Part shown: one piece after another, positions 32,717 to 43,448 of the stretch | Layout: each line of letters begins with the position of its first letter | How positions within the stretch are numbered: position 1 is the stretch's first letter | Source of the DNA: Romanomermis culicivorax | Taxonomy: Eukaryota > Nematoda > Enoplea > Mermithida > Mermithidae | Length of the DNA: 64,000 bases | Direction of reading: 5' to 3' | Assembly: GCA_963922205.1 (NCBI GenBank) | Contig: CAWUHX010000069.1 | Span: 434,001-498,000, forward strand | The notes under the pieces: model-generated | Told to the model about the DNA's origin: nothing | The model's database searches: none | What the model saw: only the letters and a program-made list of their open reading frames with translations | Made by a program: the position numbers and the translations under genes

Positions 32717-34626
32717 TTTATACTTGCTTTTTCCGACGGAACGGAAGGTTACGGAAACGTTGCCGAACGAATGGAAAATTTTCGTTCCCTTGGGTTCGGT
32801 TGGAGGTTACCGTCGGTCATTTTTTAGAAAACATGGCAATTATCCTTTCCGATCGAAAGGGCATTTTCAGGCTGAACGTTTCAAGCTGTTGGCCATCCGT
32901 TCCGTTCCGTCGAAAAATGACCTTTAACGGTTAATATAGTAGGCTCACAAATTTCAGTTTTACGCGACATATGGCCTGGCCAGGAAATGGCAAATATATG
33001 CAGTTGTAGTTAATTGCGCCACGCATTAATTCACAATCATTTCAGGAAAAACAGACTGTAGATCTATTATTCTAACGTGAAATCACTTCAGAGAATCAGC
33101 AGCCACAGCTTTACTTGATGCTGACTTCAAACGTACTAGATCCAGGTCTTTATGTGCCACACAAACTACTTCTGGTACATTTGAGATTCCATAACAATAT
33201 TGCGGGGTGTTAACGTATATACATAGATAATGAAGCATGAATAAGACAGCATGTATGGGTCACAAAATTCACTGTACAATGTGGATGATCTTTTCACTTG
33301 CTATTCTATGCGGGGCATACATAACTTGAGTATTTTTTGTGATCTTCATCTCGGGATGGCTCAACATCAAACATCAAGGACATGCATGAAGTGGTGCTTA
33401 TTTTGCTGTATCTAAGACAAGTATGTAGTCAGGAGGACGGAATGTCAAGGTATGTCGTCTTCATATGTTGGGTCTGGTATGAATTAGCAAAGCTATCTTT
33501 CATCGAAAATAATGCATTATTTTAATTATTCATGTTCTTGATTAGATTATGCACATCGTACACTTATAGTCTGTTTTTCTTGAAATGCTTCTAAATAATG
33601 AAAGTGGAAAGCAAGTAGTATTTCATATTTTCACGCTTTGCTGATAAACAGTATATCATATTGGACTGGAAATTTGTGAATATAATGACCTAACTCTTAG
33701 GGACTTCTAGAGCAAAAAAATTGCTGTAAGAGCTCTATGTAAACGATTTGGACGACAATACTGATTTGTGTCACTTTTCTATTTTGAAGCATATTTCGAA
33801 GACTTCGTAATCTTATTTCCATTGTCCATTCCTTTCTATACAAAATTAATTATTGCATGGATGACGAGCTTACTGTCTGTTGAACCCTGAAATATTTTTT
33901 GAAAGTGACTACCCAGTAAAGATAATTTGAAAACAATAATTTCGCATAGAATTGCAACTGGAACTCTCGCTGCACAGTAGAAATGGCGGGCAGCGTGCTG
34001 ATTCGCAAGTATATATCCTATCTGATGAACAAAATTCGAAAATTTCCTAAAAATGAAGTAATTTTTTTTCTACTAAATCGCACTTGATGTGAACATTTTC
34101 AATTTTGATAACAAAATTTCTCAGTAAAGAAAGACTACCAAAATTTAAAAATGTTCTGAATTTACAAACGTTTTCTGTTCATAACTTTCATTGAACGTCG
34201 ACTTTTTTTTAAACGAAACTTCAGGTTCTATCAAAATTTTGTACCATTGGCTTACTTTTTTTCAGTAAGATTCATCACCATGATGCTGAATGACCACTAA
34301 AGGAATATATTCTCATGAGCAAAAAAATTTCATTGACCAACCGATAAAGTCTCCACTAGCATTAAGTTGTTTCATATAATTAACATAGTCTGTTGCTCGA
34401 AATTATTTTACATGAAGAATTTTGACAGAAACAAAGACAGCGTAACGTGGTTTATGACCATAAATATATAATGACCTGAGTTCTTTGAAATTGTAACCAT
34501 GTAGACGCAAGTCTCATTTATTATGTACAATATTCTAATGTTTTTCGATACAAAAAAGTTTCAGAGTTGTCACAGACATTTTGGACGTTCTGTATTTACA
34601 ATGCAGTAAAAAAATTAACGAGTTCA
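32717..34626. other. Non-genic region after the retrotransposon
   Basis: No gene seen. Bases 32735-32920 have inverted ends (TTCCGACGGAACGGAA versus TCCGTTCCGTCGAAAAA), consistent with a small inverted-repeat element. A MITE copy lies at 33565-33793. The remainder is AT-rich without clear structure. Confidence 0.5.
33565..33793 (+). mobile_element. MITE copy (TATAGTCTG family), 3' truncated
   Basis: Begins TATAGTCTGTTTTTCTTG, then AATGAAAGTGGAAAGCAAGT, and is near-identical to the complete copy at 54675-54925. It lacks the final inverted end. Confidence 0.75.
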
Positions 34627-34632
34627 TTTATT
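34627..34632 (-). terminator. AATAAA signal for the minus-strand membrane-protein gene
   Basis: TTTATT on the plus strand reads AATAAA on the minus strand, about 95 bases after the stop codon of the gene at 36721-34727. Spacing is plausible for a short 3' untranslated region. Confidence 0.45.
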
Positions 34633-34726
34633 TCGGAAAAAATACTATGCTGAAAGAGCTATACTCGTAGCTTTATCAGTTCAGACCTTGTACGGAAAAT
34701 GAATTCCTACGGTAAAATAGGGTACG

Positions 34727-36721
34727 TCAAACGAAATGTTCTTCATAAGTTTCCTCAGCTTTCAATTTTTCTACATTCAAGATTACGACGTCACCCATTC
34801 GACTTTTTTCAAAATCCTTGCAAATTTGACCATTTTGGCTCACGTTGCCATATCTTTTTGACCACGAATCTTCCAATCCACTTTCGATTTCCGAGTCCAT
34901 CGATGGCCGTCGTTTGCTCCAAATATGATCGTCGTTTTCGGCTTCCAGGTTTCGATTTTTTTCGATGATTTGAGTAGGAGTTTGATCACTGGCATTGTCG
35001 AAATCAAATTGCTCCGAATCAAGCCGAGCCGAGCAACTTTTCGCCAGCTGCTTATCGTCGACCGTCATCGATTCGACGATGGAAGAGATTTTTCTATCGC
35101 CCAAAAGATCGAAGCACGATGAAGGGACGCTCCTCCTATTTTTGATTTTGTTGATGGAGGCTGTGGATTGACGGCGTTTTTTACTGACGTCGAAAAACGT
35201 TGATTGTTTACGGCTACTGTCGCCCATTAAAGCTGACTGTTTGCGAGTCTTTTCCACGAATTTGGCAGCCAAATCTACAACCATAGATTCTCCTATTTTA
35301 TGTTCGTTTTTCTTTTCTTTTCTTTTCTTTTCTTTTCTTTTCTTTTCTTTTCTTTTCTTTTCTTTTCTTTTCTTTTCTTTTCTTTTCTTTTCTTTTCTTT
35401 TCTTTTCTTTTCTTTTCTTTTCTTTTCTTTTCTTTTCTTTTCTTTTCTTTTCTTTTCTTTTCTTTTCTTTTCTTTTCTTTTCTTTTCTTTTCTTTTCTTT
35501 TCTTTTCTTTTCTTTTCTTTTCTTTTCTTTTCTTTTCTTTTCTTTTCTTTTCTTTTCTTTTCTTTTCTTTTCTTTTCTTTTCTTTTCTTTTCTTTTCTTT
35601 TCTTTTCTTTTCTTTTCTTTTCTTTTCTTTTCTTTTCTTTTCTTTTCTTTTCTTTTCTTTTCTTTTCTTTTCTTTTCTTTTCTTTTCTTTTCTTTTCTTT
35701 TCTTTTCTTTTCATTTTTCAATCAACAAAAACAGAGTACCTTGCAAAGTACTGATCGAATTTTTCTTCCGACGCGTGGGCGTTTGTTTTGCCAAAGAATT
35801 CAATAAATTGGAACTTGTCGCGGTTTTGAACAAATTTATTCGACTTGAAAATTTTCGTCGATCATTCGTTTGATCGGTCGATAACTTTTTTTCGTCGTTT
35901 ATATGCTGACTAACAGCTTGAATATGGCTCAAATAGTTAATCATTCTTTTTTTGACCTTCAAGATGAGAAAAAGTATCAACACGGTAACACTTTGAGTAT
36001 TTATATTCACAGTTTCCTGTCGCAGGATAAGTTATGAAACAGTACATTCGTGACAATTTGTTACTGTTGAAGGTCATTCCCTTCGCTACTGAAATAGAAA
36101 ATTGCCGCCGATTGTCGGCGGCAAAAATCCTGCCTTTTTTCACTTTTGGATTGATAAAATCGGGAACAGGCCTATGAAATTCTCACGGAATCGGCGACAG
36201 TCGACGAAAATCGGAGACTGTCGGCGACAAAAATCCCAGGATTTTTTCACTTCTGAGTTGGACTTGTGTGCCATGTCACAATTTACTGATTCTCTGAAGA
36301 AATTATATTGCTTAATTTTCGAGCATAGAGCTGCAAAACTTTTTCACAAACAATGATCGAGCCACTGGGAAATCGTTGCAAATAGAAACCTCTACAAACT
36401 GCTCACCTCTTTCCTGGATTCGATCTCGAAATCCATATTGTTGTCTTTCAATCTGGCTCGGAATTGTTTCACGGTCTGCAAATCTAAATTAGACCTAGGT
36501 CCGTCCCTGTCGTCTTCGTCGCCCCGTCGCATGCAGATCATTTTCACCATGAATATTGCGGTCAAAAATAAATAGAATAGCAACATGAAACACGTGTATG
36601 CAAAACCGCCCATTTGGTGTTCGTGCGAATAAACGTCTACAATTTGGCAATTTAGGCATTTAGAAGTGACGTTATTATTTTGGTTGTTGATATTTTGGGC
36701 ACAAAATTGATTGGAAGCCAT
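34727..36721 (-). CDS. Unrecognised single-pass membrane protein, three exons
   Basis: I do not recognise the family. Three minus-strand exons join in phase: 36721-36407, 35956-35740 and 35292-34727, giving 365 residues. Donors are GTGAGC and GTACTC; acceptors are CTTGAAG and AAATAG. The N-terminus (MASNQFCAQN, an Asn-rich stretch and CLNC) precedes one hydrophobic segment (FAYTCFMLLFYLFLTAIFMVKMIC, about residues 41-64). A basic and acidic cytoplasmic-type tail with no further membrane segment follows. The tail has repeated basic phosphosite-like motifs (RRKFSS, RKQS, RRQS, NRRS, KRRPS), suggesting kinase regulation if they are used. The layout resembles small ion-channel accessory subunits, but no sequence match supports that. 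An ATG at 36721 is chosen; upstream in-frame codons lack ATG. Intron 2 contains a large microsatellite. Confidence 0.65.
35307..35712. repeat. Perfect (TTTTC)n microsatellite, about 81 copies
   Basis: About 406 bases of uninterrupted TTTTC (AAAAG on the minus strand). It lies in intron 2 of the minus-strand membrane-protein gene, close to the acceptor side. In that gene's sense it is a purine-rich GAAAA tract, so it is not the polypyrimidine tract. ORFs translated from it (Phe/Ser/Leu or Lys/Arg/Glu repeats) are artefacts. Confidence 0.97.
36105..36250. repeat. Dispersed repeat with GTCGGCGACAAAAATCC
   Basis: Contains GTCGGCGACAAAAATCC and GGAATCGGCGACAGTCG. Related copies are at 62100-62275 (same orientation) and about 37865-37960 (inverted). 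Function and class are unknown. Confidence 0.6.
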
Positions 36722-37176
36722 TCTTCTCGATGCCGATTCTGCCGAAATTTCTGTGAACAACTTTTGATCACAGTATTTTTATCAAATGAAAATATTTTTG
36801 TGCCGTGAAAAACGTAACATGTTTACTGCTTAGGTCAGATAAGGACAGTCCAAGTCTGTTCGAAGAATAAGTACCGAAATTCGAACACAGTTAGAGAATT
36901 GAACAATATTTTTTGCCGAAACTTGGTAATTTCTTTGAAAGGTCATGTTCGTTGAAATGTTCTTATAACTCATTTTGATGATTCTCCTCTGCATCAAACC
37001 GTCATTTGAGTGCCCACTGGTGTCTAGAACAATCGAAGCACTTTCAAATCTTTCAACGTCAACACAAAGTACTTGGCTGTTTATTTTAATAATTCATAAT
37101 CAAAAGGTCATTTGAGTGATCAGAGGTCAGTCGGATCAAAAGAATCGCTTCTTCTACTTTATGAAACATTAATCGT

Positions 37177-37422
37177 CTATAGTCTGTTTTTTATAAAATG
37201 CTACCAAATTGATAAATGACAAAAATTAGTACTCTCAATAAAATCGTTTACCTAAGACTTTTATAGAAAGCTTTTTTACTCAAAATTGCTAAAGCTTAGT
37301 TGAATACACTCACAAATGTACAGTTCGATGTGACGTACGGTTCAGAAGAAAATCTTAAAGATATGCAAAAGTACTTGCTTTCCATTTTTATTATGTATAA
37401 GCATTTCAGGAAAAAGAGTATA
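37177..37422 (-). mobile_element. MITE copy (TATAGTCTG family), inverted
   Basis: Starts CTATAGTCTGTTTTTTATAAAATG, the 3' end of the family read backwards. It ends GCATTTCAGGAAAAAGAGTATA. Diverged from the copy at 54675-54925. Confidence 0.65.
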
Positions 37423-37523
37423 AATGCCCACTAGAATGATCCTGGAATGGTACCAGCCTTGCAGTATCCGATGCTGCAAGTATGTATGACCGAAAAACCA
37501 CAGACTATTTTTGTCTAGGCTGT

Positions 37524-38982
37524 GGGCTGATTTTATGAAGTTTCCGAAGTTGAGTTCAGAGGCCAGTTTTATGCAAGTTCTGAAATTTCAGCCCTGAGAA
37601 TTCAGCGACGCTCAAATTTGGGTTTTATGAGGCTACTGAAGTTCAGCTGAATTTTCAACTTCAGCCGTCAAGTTATTATTATTGCCTTATAGAAATCAAT
37701 TGTGCTCTTACCACGACCATTCCGTTTCCCCAGCCATCTTTTTTCCCCGACTAATGTTATGAATAAAGTAAGAAAAATTTATGCCTTATTACAAAAACTT
37801 ATCTGCAAGAAAATTTAAACTGAGCTACGCCTTATTTTTCCACCGATGTTTTCCTACGGTGCTTTAAGCCTTCAGAGGTGAAAAAATCCTAGGAGTTTTG
37901 TCGCCAACAATCGGTGACAGTCGGCGACTGCACTTCCGAATTGGGCTTGACGAAACTTCAAGCCCAAAGCAGGTATATATAACAGGGAATGTCTGATTAG
38001 TTTAGTCTTAGTTCTTTAATTTCTTGCCAAAAATAGAAGATCGTCGACATTTATTCTTACCGACCATCGAAAATCGAATTTATTAAAATGGGAGAGATTG
38101 GCTAACTCGAATCCTTTTTATCTTTTTCAAAAGTTAGACTGGCGGATGACTCAATCACGTATTGTTTTGAAGGCCGAAATTCAGTCAAATAACTCATTTT
38201 GGAACGACTTTAGCTATGTGCCCTGCTACGGAAAATACAATTCCACATTTTTTAAATATTTCTTCTGGTGGCTCAGATAAATTGAAAAAATTGAAAAAAG
38301 AACAAAAATTATAATTTGCGCCACAAGAAAACAGGGGTCTTGATTAAACAAACGTTTGGCCAATAAAAACGACGGTTGCACGGCAAGCATTCCGAAATTT
38401 GCTTGAGGTCACAGCAGAGCCTGCCGTTTTATTGTTGTAAATGCAGTTCTGGGCAATACAAAAACAACTGTCCGACTTTGATGATGGAATGATTGATGAT
38501 AACTGTGATTTAAAGGAAGAAGCTGATACTGTTCCAGGATCACAATTTTATGATAATTTTGTTCAAGGGAATTTTAAGTGCAACATTACTATAACGGATC
38601 CTATAAAAAATTATTTATATTAATATCCTTCTTATTTTTGTAGTTTCAGGAGCTTCATAAAACGCTACTGGCTCAAACCTCAGTGCTGAAGTTGGCTGAA
38701 GTTTCAGCTTCAGTACTGGGGCCGATTTTACGAAGCTTCTGAAGTTGATTTTTTTGTGGCGCGAATTATAAGTGTTTTGGCAGCATCTAATTGGATTTGT
38801 GCAAGGCGTCAATAATAACTTGACGGCTGAAGTTGAAACTTCGGCTGCTGGCACTTCAGCTGAAATTCATTAGCTTCATAAAACCTAAATTCAAGCATCG
38901 CTGAACTCTCAGAGACGAAGTTGACTGAAGTTTCAAAACTTCAGCACTGAAATTTCAGAACTTAAATGAAACCAGCCTCTGA
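37524..38982. mobile_element. Fold-back element with inverted arms about 160 bp long
   Basis: The left arm (37524-37683) and right arm (38811-38982) are diverged inverted copies. The left ends TTCAGCCGTCAAGTTATTATT; the right begins AATAATAACTTGACGGCTGAAG. Another partial copy of the arm occurs at 38650-38750. The arms are dense in CTGAAGTT/AACTTCAG. The interior has a TATA-like box and short ORFs but no recognised protein. Confidence 0.55.
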
Positions 38983-40672
38983 GTCAGAGTATTTTCCGTA
39001 GGATTTGGTTCAGGCTTCGGCATGATTTTTCACAACAAAGAGAATATAGTTATCACAAAACAGCTTTTGTTTTGTCCGAGTCTTCCATTTCTATTAGTGG
39101 CGCAGCTGCAGTCGTCTAAGAATCGAAAATCACTTCTGCAGTCGAAGCGGCTTTTCTTGATTGATAGACGTTCGATCAAGTGATCATCGAATGTCATCTG
39201 AATATCCTCACCCTATTTTCTCATTCACTGCATAAGATGTCGGATGCGCGAGAAAATCTCATATGAACAGACAACATAACAGTTCCAAGTCCGATGCTTG
39301 AAGAAGAAAAAATGGAAAACTTATCCTCCTTTTCCGAATGCTCACACAAATCGGTCATATGGGATGCTTTCTTTTCCTAATCTCAATACACGTCTACGTC
39401 GATGATGAGATACTTAAAATACGGATTCATTTGCATAAAGAAGGTTTGTTGGGCGAGCCCTCGACGACTATCATAAATTGCTGAACGAACGAATAGTAAC
39501 TCTCATTCCGGAAAAAAATTATTATTTCCATTATATGCATTTTTTCCATTATATGGAATCAAATCTTCGGCGGCGGATGATCGATATCGAATTAACTTTT
39601 TTCTTGAGGTCTGAAATGACCATTGCAGATGCTTTAATAAATCACAATGATTATGGCCATTTTTGAGCTACAAGGATTCACATTATCGCATATTATAGTG
39701 GTGCCAAAAAACCTTACTCCTCCTGGTCGAGTATATCGTGATACTGAAGATCTTGAATTTTCGGTTTTCCAAACATTGTGTCCAAAAAATGAAAAAAAAT
39801 TAGTAAAATCGTCAAAAGTGCTCAGAAAAAAAAACTTGCCACATCCCAGATGCATTCAGAGAGAAAACATGGCATAAAATGCAACTTACCGATTCTAGTG
39901 AGTTACTGAAAATAATCATTCAAACAAAACCATTATTTTTCGAAGATACAACAAAAATGAGCAGTGATTTTAAAGAACGGGGATGCATAATCATCAGCTC
40001 CAAAGCTCTCTGTCTACAAAGTATCAATCGCATTTGCATTTAATTGAAGGAGCTGTGTTTACATGCAGGGCACTACTGTTCATGCTACCAAATCTGTTCT
40101 TAGCGAGAGGCTGGCGTGACTAAATGCGTAAAATACAGATAATTCAGTGGAATAGTACGGTCAGAAACACCCGTATTCTACTAATCCATTTATTCCTAAT
40201 GGTCACTCAACAGGATGTCCCAAAAGATTTGCTAGAAATTTTGTCTTGCAATGAGCAATTAAAATAACAGAACAAGCAGTTCAATCTTAAAATTTTCGGG
40301 GGAGGGTTGTCATCGTGAACATTAAATATTTACATGTCATAGTGATCTTGATATCCTAAAAGTATAAGAATGATTTTAATCTAATGTTTTTTGTCTATGG
40401 GCCTTATTTAAACTAGAATTTGCATAAATGTGATCTTTAGTAGTAAGTTCGCCCATATCCGATCGCATAAAGAAGATGCTGAGACATGAATTAGACAGCT
40501 TTTTGCGAGCAATACAATAATATATATATTAGAAGAAGTGTTCGTCCTCAATATCCTATAAAATACAGTTTTGGATTTGGATGAAGTTAACTATGTTTCT
40601 ATCTGTGAAAAATTTCTCTTGCGTCATAATGTGAATTTTCATTTGTCCTTTATTAGTGTTAATTCCTGAGAT

Positions 40673-40916
40673 TATAGTCTGTTTTTCCTGAAATGCTTCT
40701 AAATTATAAAAATTGAAAGCAAGCACCCTTTCATTATTTCTACGATTTCTGGCTAAAACCTGAGTAAGACAGAACTTAAAACTTTTACTTAACTAATCTT
40801 CAGCAATTTTTTGAATGAAAAATCTTTCAGGAAAAGCTTTCTGTAAACAATTTTGACAACTGTAATGATTTTGGTCATTACTGAATTTAGAAGCATTTTA
40901 TAAAAAACAAACTATA
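40673..40916 (+). mobile_element. MITE copy (TATAGTCTG family), full length, diverged
   Basis: Left end TATAGTCTGTTTTTCCTG, right end TTTATAAAAAACAAACTATA. Internal blocks match the 54675-54925 copy with many substitutions. Confidence 0.7.
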
Positions 40917-42689
40917 GGAATAAGTAAACTTTCGAATTTCTTGCACATTTATACGAATTACAGTATAAAGGAGGCCTATGGGCTACGGTGGTAAGCGTAA
41001 AAGTGTTCAGGTTTCAAAATTAATATTCAAATGTCACGCCTCGTAAAAATCAAGATAAAGGTCCATCCTATGCTAGACTGCGAAAATTTACCGAATATAT
41101 TGGATGTATCCTGTTTTGCGCCAAGTGTAAAGAAAGCCGATGGACAAATATGGTCAATGTAATCGAATCCTCTATAGCACGAACGATTTCAGAATTTACA
41201 TTTGGAGATCTGCCTGGTAAGTTGAAAAACGGAATAAATCTACTATCGACAATTTTATACAAAAAACTTATTGTAAATTCTTTATTTAAAAAATTTCTGC
41301 TGGCTGGTTGAGTATCCTAACAAATTATCGATCCTTTCTGACACATGATTTAGTAGTAGATACTAAAACAGTAAAATATTACATGATCTCCGGTTTTATG
41401 TAAGCATTTTAAGAAAAACAAACCATATACGGAGAATCGTTCAAGTTTTCATAATTGAAGAATGCCGAAACAATGGTGAACTGTCTTGTGTTTTCACAAA
41501 TCGCATGAGCAAAACAGTCAATTTCTGAAAAAATCAAGTTAACCTACTGCAGTCAGTCTTTTCTTGCGTTCAGTATATTAAATGAAATTAACTTTTTGGA
41601 GTCTGTCCACATAACATTGGAAAAACTTCGCTATTGATAGAATTCGACTCAATATAAGGTATCCAAACACCACGCTTGTTATTGTTACACCACTCTCTTT
41701 TCAGACGAACCATTTATTTGACCCCTCAACATAAGTTCTTTGGATTTAAGCAACGAATTTTGAATATGTCTGAAAATTCAAAGAACAATCACATGTCTTT
41801 TATTAGACCACAACGAATTTCAACATCACCAAACTTATATGGCTTCTGTATAAGGCGGGTTTTCTATGAGTTATGCGTAACAAAATTTCACTGTTAAACT
41901 CCTAACACTGTGCACTTCCATTTATGTACAATATTGCTCGATTCCCTAAAGCATGGCTATTTTAGTATTACCGTTTGTACGATTCTTGAAGTCTGATAAT
42001 TTTCAGGGCAGTGGGATATCATCCTCTAGAATTTTAAAGCCTCTCAGTAATCTATATCTGCTGTTATTTAATCAACAAAAGCATGATAATAGGCAGAGAC
42101 AAGCAATGGTTCAAATGAGTTAATCTTCCATTACAGTGATTTTCTCTGGGCTCCCTGATCAATTCTCCAAATTTCGAAGAAGTTTAACTTTACAAGAAAG
42201 CACATCTATAGAACTGCATTAGCGGAGCAATACGATATTGAGCCAAGCTTGAAGTTTCCTGCGGTTCAGCATATGGGTTTTTTTTAAATTGGACTTCGCT
42301 TAATAATGCTGCGAAAATGGGCAAATTTTATGCACTTTCTGCACAATGGCACGTTAGATTTACTGGCTTCATTTCCTTAGAGGAGATGCTGTCAGTGGCT
42401 GATGTTGAACCATAAGCAATCTTCAATTATTTCACTCTGTTACTTTTTTATAATTTATGAATGTTAGGAAAGATTTCGCGTACTTTGATTCAGGAGTGGG
42501 GTGACTCAAAAGGGATTTGAATTTAGGAAAAATGGACTAATTTTTCGGAGCATACAAATCCACATAACAAAATTGGAGAGTGACTGGCAGAATAACGAAA
42601 TTACAATCAGCGAGCAGCCTGATATTGTGATCCGTTACCTCGAAGGTCTCATAACCGCGAATAATGCATAAGATTCCCGTTGCCACGAA

Positions 42690-43020
42690 CAATGTTATTT
42701 TTGTTCAAAAAGATTTTTGTGCTACACATCTCGTTACCTCGATTGTACAGCTAAGCCTAAGTCTGGGACTGAGCCTAATCCTTAACCTATAAGCCTAGGA
42801 GAAAAAAAAAGATGACAATGAACCTGCGGAATTGCACAGAATTTTGAAATTCGGCTTTGATCATTTGATGTAACGTGATATTGCTGATGACGGAGTCTAC
42901 AAATCTACAATGTCTGAAAGTCTACAAATCATTATTCGATGTAAAGGGATGTTTCAGGTGGTTTGAGGTAATGGGACATTCGAGGTAATGGAATACAACC
43001 GATCTTGATCCTGTTTATAT
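42690..43020 (+). repeat. Dispersed repeat carrying TTAGGC-like units (copy 1)
   Basis: Matches 46955-47245 in the same orientation. Shared blocks include TTGTTCAAAAAGATTTTTGTG, TTACCTCGATTG and ACAACCGATCTTGATCCTGT. Between them CCTAAG and GCCTAA units recur in degenerate form, the complement of TTAGGC. Confidence 0.65.
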
Positions 43021-43448
43021 AAAGTTGCAAAGTTGGATGTCAGCGAACATGTTTCAACAGGATAAAGTTACCGGAAATTTGCGTTAATTGAGGGTTTCTA
43101 CGATTCTTTTGTGGATTTCTGATTATCGATTTCTCCAACAAACCCTACGCTGCAAAAAAGTAATGCGTTTTACGCACCCTAGAAACTTGTTTACCCTTCG
43201 CAATTCACAAGGTGTTGTTCTACGGGCGCAGAATTTCCAATGTTTGTTTACGGCCCGGCGGCGTTAAACCACGATAAATGTCGTCATCAATAAAATTTCG
43301 ACCGAAATCAAAATCCTATTATTATAATTCGTTATTTTCTCCTTTGTTTATTGTTTTCGTTCATATTTTGGGATTTTATTCGAAAAGTAATTTTTGCCTG
43401 GCGACAGCGATTACGAAAAATTCGGCCAAATTTGGTTTAGTGACGGTC

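Larger units (their letters stand above)
36722..43448. other. Intergenic region between the membrane-protein gene and the C11orf54 homologue
   Basis: No gene is supported. It contains MITE copies (37177-37422, 40673-40916), a fold-back element (37524-38982) and a repeat with TTAGGC-like units (42690-43020). Inside the fold-back element, TATATATAA (about 37974) precedes short ORFs at 38098-38280 and 38441-38623. They lack recognisable products and the first starts with TTG. Other ORFs (39478-39877, 41676-41897) look random. Confidence 0.45.

Noticed and set aside
35241-35873. Long ORFs in several frames (Phe/Ser/Leu-rich or Lys/Arg/Glu-rich)
   Set aside because: They are translations of the (TTTTC)n microsatellite; no stop can occur in it.
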